From JAAFHI01 sp039793685 (GTDB taxonomy: Bacteria; Acidobacteriota; Blastocatellia; Chloracidobacteriales; Chloracidobacteriaceae): a DNA stretch of 64,000 nt. The notes below the pieces were generated by a model that made no database searches, was not told the origin of the DNA, and worked only from the letters and a program-made list of their open reading frames with translations. The DNA is taken from NCBI GenBank assembly GCA_039793685.1, contig JBDRAL010000068.1, positions 11,852 through 75,851 on the forward strand, read 5' to 3'. Shown piece after piece: positions 52,687 through 59,617 of the stretch. Positions within the stretch are counted from its first letter, which is position 1. The number at the start of each line of letters is the position of its first letter. The translations under genes and the position numbers were made by a program.

Positions 52687-52702
52687 TGGCACGCGATTTG
52701 TC
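52687..52702 (+). promoter_or_regulatory. Sigma-54 (-24/-12) promoter of ADOP 8
   Basis: TGGCACGCGATTTGTC has the exact TGGCACG-N4-TTG core. The transcription start would be near 52713, 50 bases before the ATG at 52763. Confidence 0.8.
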
Positions 52703-52762
52703 TGAAGGAAAAGGAAACAGGCGACTTCAAACTTCCGACTCCCGACTCCAGACTTCAACGCC

Positions 52763-55234
52763 ATGCGAATCCTCCTTCAAGACCTGCGCTTCGGACTGAG
52801 AACCTTCCTCAAGCAGCCCGGCTTCACCGCCGTGGCGCTCCTGACGCTGGCCATCGGCATCGGCGCGAACACGGCGATTTTCAGCGTAGTCAACGCCGTG
52901 CTGCTGAAGCCGCTGCCGTTTTCCGACCCTGACCGGCTGGTGGCCGTCGGCTCCATCACGCCAAAGAGCCGGGGGAACAGCCCGCGTCCGATGTCTTACC
53001 CGGATTATGCCGACATGCGGACGCGCAGTACGTCATTCTCCGAAATGGCCGCCTATTCCCCGCTCGACATGACCCTGACCGGGACCGGCACACCGCTCCA
53101 TCTTCAGGGGTTTTCGATTTCGGCCCAGACCTTTCGCCTGCTCGGCGTCAAGCCCGCGCTCGGACGCGACTTCGCCTATGAAGACGATGGCCCCGACGGC
53201 GGACCGAACGGTCGGCTGCTGATGCTGAGCGATGCAACATGGAAAAAACGGTTCGGTGGCGACCCGGCCATCGTCGGGCGGTCGATGACGGTCAACGGAC
53301 AGACGTTCACCGTGGTCGGCGTCATGCCGCCCGGGTTCCAGTTTCCGATTCAGGCACGCGCGGTCGAAGCCTGGACCACCATCGGCCTGCTCGGGAAAAA
53401 CACCGGACCGGAAGAGCAGTCGCAACTGGCCCAGCGTGGATTTCACTTCATGAACGCGATCGGACGCCTGAAACCGGGGATCGCGCCGGAACAGGCGGAA
53501 GCGGAACTCGCCGGCATCGCCAGGCAGCTTGAATCGAACTTTCCCGACACCAACACGGGGTTCGGCGCGGTCGCCAAGCCCTTTCACGATTCGGTCGTGG
53601 GCGAATCGCGGGCCACGCTGTGGGTGTTGTTCGGCGTGGTCTCCTGCGTACTGCTGATTTCCTGCGCCAACATCGCAAATCTGATGCTGGCCCGTGCGGT
53701 AGCCCGCCAGAAGGAAATCGCGGTCCGGCTCGCCATCGGAGCCAGCCAGTGGCGCGTGCTGCGGCAGATGCTCACCGAAAGCGTCAGCCTTGCCTTTCTG
53801 GGCGGTTTTCTCGGCTGGCAACTCGCGCTCTGGGGACTTCCACTGTTCATCAGCCTGATTCCCGAGGATTTGCCCCGACTGTCGGAAGTCAGAATCGACC
53901 TTGGCGTCCTCGGCTTCACGCTGCTGGCGTCGGTCCTGACCGGCGTCCTGTTCGGAATCGCTCCCGCCCTGTACGCAATGCGGCCCGACCTCCTGAAGAC
54001 CATCCACGAAGGCGCGCGCGGCGCCAGCGCCGGCGGGGACAAAATCCGCCTTCGCAACATTCTGGTGGTCGGAGAGGTGGCAGTCACGCTGGTGATCCTT
54101 ATCGGGGCAGGACTCCTCGCAACCAGCCTGATCCGTCTGTTGCGGGTGTCGCCGGGATTTGAAACGCGAAGCATCCTGACCTTGAATTACGACTACTCGG
54201 GACAGAAATACGACAATCCCGACAAGCAGGCGGAACTGGTCCGGCGGATCCAGGAACGCATTTCCACCGTTCCGGGCGTTGAACAGGTTGCCACGACGAC
54301 CGTTCTTCCAATGAGCAATGCCAACATGGGCGTCGGTTTCAACATTCAGGGACGGATTCGTGAAAAGAAGGGCAGCGCCTACGCTGAAAGCACCGGCTTC
54401 GGAACGGTTTCCCCGGGGTATTTCGGAACCCTGAAAATCCAGATGAAATCAGGCCGGGACTTTACCGAGCGGGACTCGGTGAACGCCCCGCCGGTGGTCA
54501 TCGTGAATGAAGCCTTCGTCAAAAAGTTCTTCCCGAACGAAAATCCGATCGGGAAATTCATCGACCCGAGCGTTTCGGTACAGAAGGGTGATCCCCCGAT
54601 GCGCGAAATCATCGGCGTGGTCGCGGACATTCGACAGAAGGGCCTTGCAAAAGCCCCTGAACCGATGGCGTTCGTTTCGTCACGGCAGATTCCGTGGGAC
54701 AGCACGCTGGTCGTCCGGACCTCGGTTCCACCGGCAAGCCTCGCCAAATCCGTCGAAGCCGCCCTGCGCGAGGTTGACCCTGAACTTCCGGTCTATAACG
54801 TGAAGACGCTCGAACAATATCTCGGCGCGGACGTCGCCCGGCCGCAGTTCAACGCGTTGCTGGTTGAAATTTTCGCCGGAATCGCCCTGCTTCAGACGAT
54901 GATCGGACTGTACGGCGTGATGGCCTTTTCGGTCGCCCAGCGCACCCGTGAAATCGGCATCCGCATGGCCCTCGGCGCGGGGAGCGGCATGGTTCTCGGA
55001 CTGGTCGTGAAACAGGGACTGATTCTCACCGGAATCGGCATTTCCCTCGGCCTCGGACTGGCTTTCCTGCTTACCCGAACGATGGAAAGCCTGCTCTACG
55101 GGGTGACCGCCACCGATCCGCTGACGTTCGCGCTCGTCCCGGTGGTGCTGGCCCTGACCGGCATCCTCGCCTGCCTCGTCCCGGCGCGGCGCGCGGCGGG
55201 GGTAGACCCGATGGAGGCGCTGCGAAGCGAGTGA
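52763..55234 (+). CDS. ADOP-type FtsX/MacB permease 8
   Basis: The 823-residue protein (MRILLQDLRFGLRTFLKQPG...) has TM1 LLTLAIGIGANTAIFSVVNAVLL, the middle block LLISCANIANLMLARAVARQKEIAVRLAIGASQWRVLRQM and the end block VAQRTREIGIRMALGAGSGMVLGLVV, finishing PARRAAGVDPMEALRSE. It is separated from the other seven by the receptor and barrel genes but has the same enhancer and promoter type as ADOP 1 and 6, so it belongs to the same regulon. It is convergent with the HNH gene. Its two ADOP halves are well conserved and nothing suggests inactivation. Confidence 0.92.
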   Translation: MRILLQDLRFGLRTFLKQPGFTAVALLTLAIGIGANTAIFSVVNAVLLKPLPFSDPDRLVAVGSITPKSRGNSPRPMSYPDYADMRTRSTSFSEMAAYSPLDMTLTGTGTPLHLQGFSISAQTFRLLGVKPALGRDFAYEDDGPDGGPNGRLLMLSDATWKKRFGGDPAIVGRSMTVNGQTFTVVGVMPPGFQFPIQARAVEAWTTIGLLGKNTGPEEQSQLAQRGFHFMNAIGRLKPGIAPEQAEAELAGIARQLESNFPDTNTGFGAVAKPFHDSVVGESRATLWVLFGVVSCVLLISCANIANLMLARAVARQKEIAVRLAIGASQWRVLRQMLTESVSLAFLGGFLGWQLALWGLPLFISLIPEDLPRLSEVRIDLGVLGFTLLASVLTGVLFGIAPALYAMRPDLLKTIHEGARGASAGGDKIRLRNILVVGEVAVTLVILIGAGLLATSLIRLLRVSPGFETRSILTLNYDYSGQKYDNPDKQAELVRRIQERISTVPGVEQVATTTVLPMSNANMGVGFNIQGRIREKKGSAYAESTGFGTVSPGYFGTLKIQMKSGRDFTERDSVNAPPVVIVNEAFVKKFFPNENPIGKFIDPSVSVQKGDPPMREIIGVVADIRQKGLAKAPEPMAFVSSRQIPWDSTLVVRTSVPPASLAKSVEAALREVDPELPVYNVKTLEQYLGADVARPQFNALLVEIFAGIALLQTMIGLYGVMAFSVAQRTREIGIRMALGAGSGMVLGLVVKQGLILTGIGISLGLGLAFLLTRTMESLLYGVTATDPLTFALVPVVLALTGILACLVPARRAAGVDPMEALRSE

Positions 55235-55271
55235 GTAAAAAGTCTGGAGTCTGGGAGTCGAGAGTCTGGAG

Positions 55272-55691
55272 TCAGGTGCTCGGGGAGTTCAATTCCGCAA
55301 AGGCGTCGATTTGTCGGAGCGTAACGACCCGTCCGGAAAACTTGAGCAATCGGGCGGTGGTACGGCCTTCCAGGGAAAGACCGACGATTCCCTCGGCCGT
55401 CAGGGCAAAGTGGTCAATCCAATTTTGGGTTCGTGGGTTGAAAAGAAAGCTGAACTCACCGGTGAGCGGGTCGAACGCCCCCAAGTCCGAGCCTTTGAAG
55501 CAATTGCATTCTCCGCAGGAAAGCGCCAGGTTGTCCGCGGTCGTCAGTCCTCCGTGCTTTTCGGCGAGAACGTGGTCAATTTCGTGCGAGAAGAAGGCGT
55601 CTTCTTCGAGAATCAGGCAATACTCACAGCGAAATTGCGCGCGTTCGATGACGAATTTTCTGAGTCGCGCCGGAATATAGGTCCGACTCAT
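55272..55691 (-). CDS. HNH endonuclease
   Basis: The 139-residue protein has the HNH signature. A CxxC pair (FRCEYCLILEED) is followed by the catalytic HEIDHVLAEKHGG, then NLALSCGECNCFKGSD with the second Cys pair and the downstream Asn/Lys. The zinc-stabilised beta-beta-alpha-metal core therefore looks intact. Stand-alone nucleases of this small type occur widely, often behind a short gene as here. The gene overlaps the upstream partner by 4 bp (ATGA) and is convergent with ADOP 8. Its target DNA and any link to the transport island are unknown; it may be a passenger or a mobile homing-type unit. Confidence 0.9.
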   Translation of the reverse strand: MSRTYIPARLRKFVIERAQFRCEYCLILEEDAFFSHEIDHVLAEKHGGLTTADNLALSCGECNCFKGSDLGAFDPLTGEFSFLFNPRTQNWIDHFALTAEGIVGLSLEGRTTARLLKFSGRVVTLRQIDAFAELNSPST

Positions 55692-56047
55692 TCGTTCATC
55701 CCTTTTGCGGAGGTTCGAAGATAGGAAAGCGTTCCGGACTTGATCATCCGGATCAGTTCCTCGGCTTTCACGAATTCAGCCAATTCCTTCTTTTCGAAGG
55801 ACGAAATGGTGCCGGTCCGTTCACGCCCGACGAGTTCCCGAAACCGGTTCTGTAGTTCGGCGCTGGGTTTGAATGCCCGGATTGCCTCCGGTTCCGGCTG
55901 GCTCGCCAGAAAATGAACGATATAGGCATGCAAATCGGCGGCGGGAGGGCGAACCAGACTTGCCGCGACGATCTCGGAGAGATTCTCTCCGGCTTCATCA
56001 ATCCGAGGGGCAAGTTCGTCGGGAAGATTCACGGTGACGGTGATCAT
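55688..56047 (-). CDS. Small partner protein of the HNH nuclease, 119 aa
   Basis: The product starts MITVTVNLPDELAPRIDEAGENLSEIVAASLV, a short strand followed by helices that resembles the start of ribbon-helix-helix antitoxin-like proteins. It continues with a helical, charged C-terminal part (FKPSAELQNRFRELVGRERTGTISSFEKKELAEFVKAEELIRM). No catalytic motif is seen. The 4-bp overlap with the HNH gene implies a fixed stoichiometric pairing. A DNA-binding or inhibitory role towards the nuclease is plausible but unproven. It is divergent from the response-regulator gene 150 bp away. Confidence 0.7.
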   Translation of the reverse strand: MITVTVNLPDELAPRIDEAGENLSEIVAASLVRPPAADLHAYIVHFLASQPEPEAIRAFKPSAELQNRFRELVGRERTGTISSFEKKELAEFVKAEELIRMIKSGTLSYLRTSAKGMNE

Positions 56048-56147
56048 GCTTCCAAATCCTTTCGCATTCTTCCTGATGGATTTCGATTCTGACGGACGAT
56101 GCCGCCGGAATTCAAGACAGGCAACGAATCTTCACCCCGAAAGACAA

Positions 56148-56185
56148 CTCGGACTCCGGACGCTCGACTCCGGACTCCAGACTTC
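56148..56185. repeat. GACTC-word array upstream of the response-regulator gene
   Basis: Words GGACTCC, GGACGCT, CGACTCC, GGACTCC, AGACTTC run up to 15 bases before the ATG at 56200, on the side where the inverted arm usually lies. A direct-arm counterpart (GAGTCTG, GAGTCGA, GAGTCTG, GAGTCAG) sits at 55241-55275, on the other side of the HNH gene pair. Confidence 0.65.
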
Positions 56186-56199
56186 CCTATTCTTGAATC

Positions 56200-57552
56200 A
56201 TGCCGAACATTCTTATCGCCGACGATCAATCCGACGTGGTCGAAGCTCTTCGACTGCTGTTGAAAATGGAAGGGTACAAGGTCGATTCCGTCGCCTCGCC
56301 CGCCGAAGCCCTCATTCTGTTGCAGCGCAAGGAATTCGACGTCGCCCTCATTGACCTCAACTACTCGCGCGACACGACTTCGGGCGCGGAAGGGCTGGAC
56401 CTGCTCGACAAAATCCAGAAGGCGGAAAACGCGCCGTCGGTCGTCGTCATGACGGCGTGGGGCAGCGTCGAACTCGCCGTCGAAGCCATGCGGCGCGGCG
56501 CGCGCGACTTCATCCAGAAGCCGTGGGACAACGCCCGCCTCGTCAACATCATTCGAACGCAACTCGAACTCTCGGCCTCGCTCAAAAAGGGCCGCCGACT
56601 CGAAGCCGAAAACCGGATGCTGCGCGACGAACCGCCCCCAGTGATGATCGCCGACTCGGAGGCGATGCGGCCGGTGATGGAAGTCATCCGGCGGGTCGGT
56701 CCGGCGGACGCCAACGTCCTCGTGACCGGCGAAAACGGCACCGGAAAGGGCGTCGTCGCACGCATGCTCCACGCGCACTCGCCGCGCGCGGAGCGTCCGC
56801 TCGTGTCGGTCAACGTGCCGGGGCTGTCGGAAGGCGTCTTTGAAAGCGAACTGTTCGGCCACGTCCGCGGGGCCTTCACCGACGCCAAGACCGACCGGAT
56901 CGGCCGCTTCGAACTTTCCGATCAGGGCACGCTGTTTCTCGATGAAATCGCCCACATTCCGCCGGGCTTGCAGGCCAAGCTGCTGCGCGTTCTCGAAACC
57001 GGCGAGTATGAACGGGTCGGCTCCTCGAAAACCCTGAAATCCAACGCCCGCATCGTCTCGGCCACCAACGCCGACCTCCACGCCGACATCGCCGCCGGAC
57101 GCTTCCGCCAGGACCTGCTCTTCCGGTTGAACACGGTCGAAATTCAACTGCCGCCCCTGCGCGACCGTCGCGACGACATCGCCCGCCTCGCGACCTACTT
57201 TCTAAACCGGACGGCCACCCGCTACCGCCGGACGTTCGACGGCTTCGAACCCGACGCCATCGCCGCCATGGAGCGCTATCCGTGGCCTGGGAACGTCCGC
57301 GAACTCGAACACTGCGTGGAACGCGCCGTCCTGATGGCCAACGGCAGCACCGTCCGCGCCGCCGACCTGCTGCTCACCGGCACGGCGGCCCCGGCGGCCC
57401 CCAACCTCGACGACCTCAGCATGGACGAAGTCGAACAGCTTCTCGTCAAAAAAGCCCTCGCCCGCTTCGGCGGCAACGTCAGCAAGGCCGCCGAAGCCCT
57501 CGGCCTGAGCCGCAGCGCGATGTACCGGCGGCTGGAGAAGTTTGGACTCTGA
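56200..57552 (+). CDS. NtrC-type sigma-54-dependent response regulator
   Basis: The 450-residue protein has three domains. A receiver (1-120) carries the acidic pair Asp8/Asp9, phospho-acceptor Asp52 (LIDLNY) and the FIQKP lysine. The AAA+ domain (about 145-380) has Walker A GENGTGKG (177-184), the sigma-54 contact loop in the form GAFTDA (224-229), Walker B GTLFLDEI and the arginine finger region. The C-terminal Fis-type helix-turn-helix is NVSKAAEALGLSRSAMYRRLEKFGL. It would bind enhancers and remodel sigma-54 polymerase. The histidine kinase follows 265 bp later. The sigma-54 promoters and shared dyads upstream in this window make the transport genes its likely targets (inference). Asp at the fifth position of the GAFTGA loop is a variant. 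Confidence 0.93.
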   Translation: MPNILIADDQSDVVEALRLLLKMEGYKVDSVASPAEALILLQRKEFDVALIDLNYSRDTTSGAEGLDLLDKIQKAENAPSVVVMTAWGSVELAVEAMRRGARDFIQKPWDNARLVNIIRTQLELSASLKKGRRLEAENRMLRDEPPPVMIADSEAMRPVMEVIRRVGPADANVLVTGENGTGKGVVARMLHAHSPRAERPLVSVNVPGLSEGVFESELFGHVRGAFTDAKTDRIGRFELSDQGTLFLDEIAHIPPGLQAKLLRVLETGEYERVGSSKTLKSNARIVSATNADLHADIAAGRFRQDLLFRLNTVEIQLPPLRDRRDDIARLATYFLNRTATRYRRTFDGFEPDAIAAMERYPWPGNVRELEHCVERAVLMANGSTVRAADLLLTGTAAPAAPNLDDLSMDEVEQLLVKKALARFGGNVSKAAEALGLSRSAMYRRLEKFGL

Positions 57553-57558
57553 AAAAAA

Positions 57559-57811
57559 GGTGTCGGGTGTCAGGTTTCGGGTGTCAGGTTCAAACCAATT
57601 TTGGAGCAGCTTTCATTTGCGAGTGACCAATAAAGAATGTAGCCCACAGCCGGACCGAAGGGAGGCTGTGGGAAAACGATGATGCGTGGGAACACATTTT
57701 TCTCCCATACCCCAATTCGGGTATGGACTATGTTCCAGGTTATCGCCCATTTGAAACCCGCTCTAAAATTGGATTGAACCTGAAACCCGACACCCGATAC
57801 CCGACACCTTT
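57559..57811. repeat. Heptanucleotide inverted array (GTGTCGG words) interrupted by an element
   Basis: GTGTCGG, GTGTCAG, GTTTCGG, GTGTCAG words at 57559-57590 are matched by inverted words (CTGAAAC, CCGACAC, CCGATAC, CCGACAC) at 57779-57809. The 57595-57772 element occupies exactly the loop between the arms. It is the same word family as at 16122. Confidence 0.8.
57595..57772. mobile_element. MITE/REP-like element, copy 1
   Basis: A 178-bp element bounded by inverted termini (CCAATTTTGGAGC and GCTCTAAAATTGG) contains two internal hairpins: AGCCCACAGCC/GGCTGTGGG, and CCCATACC..GGGTATGG. Motifs GAGCAG-N-TTTC-N-TTTGC and GTG-N-CCAAT near the left end, and the hairpin layout, recur in the element at 59195. 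No coding capacity. Confidence 0.55.
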
Positions 57812-57816
57812 GTTCC

Positions 57817-59157
57817 ATGCCCCCATCCCTCCCGAAAACCGTCCGGTTTGAACACGAAGCCCGCCTGATCCTGATCGGGGTCTGGATGCCGCCGAGCGTT
57901 TTTTCGTTCTGGCTGGCGTGGAAGGCCGGATTTTCGACGGGCGGACTCGTCACCGCCGCGATCCTTCTGGGGTTGCTCTGGGTGGTGCTTTTCTACGTTC
58001 TGGAAAGTCGGCTGGTCAGGCCGGTTCAAACGCTGGCGAACGTCATCAAGGCGTTTCGGGAAGGCGATTTTTCGGTCCGCGCGCTGGGGGAAAATCCGTC
58101 CGACGCGCTGGGCATTCTGCACGCGGAAGTCAACGTTCTGGGCGAGGAACTCCGCGAACAGCGACTTTCAGCGCTCGAAGCGACGGCGCTCCTGCGGACG
58201 ATCATGCAGGAAATCGACGTGGCCGTGTTTGCTTTCGACCAGAACGCCGAGGTTCAGTTCGCCAACCGGGCGGCGGCGTACCTGCTCGGACAAACCCCCG
58301 AACGAATGCTCGGGGCGTCCGCCCGCGAACTCGGCCTCGACCAGTATTTGAAAGTGGAGGAAGCCGTAACCGAAGACGCCAGCTTCCGCAACGGCGCGGG
58401 CCGGTGGCGGTTCGGCGTTTCCAGTTTCCGGCAGAACGGCAAACCGCACCGGCTGCTGGTCGTGTCGGATTTGAGCCGCGAACTCCGCGCCGAGGAACGG
58501 CTCGCGTGGCAGCGGCTCATCCGCGTCATCAGCCACGAAATGAACAATTCCCTCGCCCCGATCAAATCCATCGCCGAAAGTCTCGACCGGCTGCTTTCCG
58601 TTCAAAATCCGCCCGATGACTGGCGTGACGACATGCACCGCGGCCTCGACATCATCGCCGGACGCTCCGACGGCATGACGCGCTTCATGGCGAGCTACGC
58701 CAGACTGGCGAAACTGCCCGAACCCAATCGCCGCCCGGTGGAAATCCGCCCCTTCATCGAACGGGTGGGGCGTCTCGAAACCCGTGTACCAATTGTCGTG
58801 ACCGCCGGGGGCGACGCTGTCGTGGAAATCGACCCGGAACAGATCGAACAGGCCCTCATCAATCTTCTCCGGAACGCCGCCGAAGCCTCGCTCGAAAAGG
58901 GCGGAAAAGTTTATTTGAACTGGGAAACCTTCCCCGAACGGGTGGAAATCCGGGTTCTCGACGAGGGCCACGGCATCGCCAACCCGGCGAACCTGTTCGT
59001 TCCCTTCTTCACGACCAAGCCGAGCGGCAGCGGCATCGGCTTGATTCTCTGCCGCCAGATTATCGAGGCCCACAACGGACGCCTCACCCTCGACAATCGT
59101 CCCGAAGGCGGCTGCGTCGCCCGGATCATCCTCCCGATTCCCGACCACCCGGAATAA
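57817..59157 (+). CDS. NtrY-like sensor histidine kinase
   Basis: The 446-residue membrane kinase starts with two TM helices (LILIGVWMPPSVFSFWLAW and GGLVTAAILLGLLWVVLFYVL) with almost no periplasmic part. A HAMP domain (RLVRPVQTLANVIKAFREGDFSVRA) and a PAS domain (about 130-215, IDVAVFAFDQNAEVQFANRAAAYLLG) follow. HisKA carries phospho-acceptor His240 (VISHEMNNSLAPI) and the ATPase domain has N-box Asn353 (LINLLRNAAEAS) and GSGIGLILCRQI. The small sensor region and PAS suggest an intracellular or membrane signal. It pairs with the NtrC-type regulator upstream. The ATG follows repeat words and lacks a clear Shine-Dalgarno. Confidence 0.92.
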   Translation: MPPSLPKTVRFEHEARLILIGVWMPPSVFSFWLAWKAGFSTGGLVTAAILLGLLWVVLFYVLESRLVRPVQTLANVIKAFREGDFSVRALGENPSDALGILHAEVNVLGEELREQRLSALEATALLRTIMQEIDVAVFAFDQNAEVQFANRAAAYLLGQTPERMLGASARELGLDQYLKVEEAVTEDASFRNGAGRWRFGVSSFRQNGKPHRLLVVSDLSRELRAEERLAWQRLIRVISHEMNNSLAPIKSIAESLDRLLSVQNPPDDWRDDMHRGLDIIAGRSDGMTRFMASYARLAKLPEPNRRPVEIRPFIERVGRLETRVPIVVTAGGDAVVEIDPEQIEQALINLLRNAAEASLEKGGKVYLNWETFPERVEIRVLDEGHGIANPANLFVPFFTTKPSGSGIGLILCRQIIEAHNGRLTLDNRPEGGCVARIILPIPDHPE

Positions 59158-59194
59158 CCTTCACCCCTGCGAAAAAGGCGCGATTCGTGGCGCC

Positions 59195-59442
59195 AGAGCA
59201 GTTTTCGTTTGCTTGTGGCCAATTCACCGCCACACGGGTGGGTAACATATTGGGCATAGCCCGTAGCCGCAGCGTTTTTCGCGAGGCTGCGGGAAACATG
59301 TTTCGTCCCGAAATAAAATGAAATCAATGGTTTCACACATTTTCCCACGTCCTCGCCCAAGCGCTCCGGACGTGGGCTATATCCAATATGTTCGACATTC
59401 ACTTCCTGGCAGGATGGTCACACGCACCTGAAAACTGCTCCA
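59195..59442. mobile_element. MITE/REP-like element, copy 2
   Basis: A 248-bp element with inverted termini (GAGCAGTTTTC and GAAAACTGCTC) shares with copy 1 the left-end motif GAGCAG-TTTC-TTTGC-GTG-CCAAT, a GTAGCCGCAGC/GGCTGCGGGAAA hairpin, a CACATTTT-CCCAC motif and a right hairpin (CCCACGTCC..GGACGTGGG) followed by CTATATCCAATATGTT. It fills most of the 460-base gap between the kinase and the adhesin gene. Confidence 0.55.
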
Positions 59443-59532
59443 TAAATAAAGGATCGCGCGCGTACGATTGAAAATCCCGTGAAGTTCCTTCATTCGAAGG
59501 GATTTTTCCAAGCCGGGATTCGTCCATCCACG

Positions 59533-59571
59533 AAAAAAAACCGGAAGCGCGACCGTGAATCGCGCCTCCGG
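59533..59571 (-). terminator. Rho-independent terminator of the adhesin gene
   Basis: On the minus strand, CCGGAGGCGCGA and TCGCGCTTCCGG form a 12-bp stem with one mismatch, followed by eight T residues (59540-59533). It lies about 47 bases after the stop of the large minus-strand gene. Confidence 0.9.
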
Positions 59572-59617
59572 CGTCAAGGAGGATGATGCAGAGAAACACC
59601 ATCGGACTTTGAAAGTC

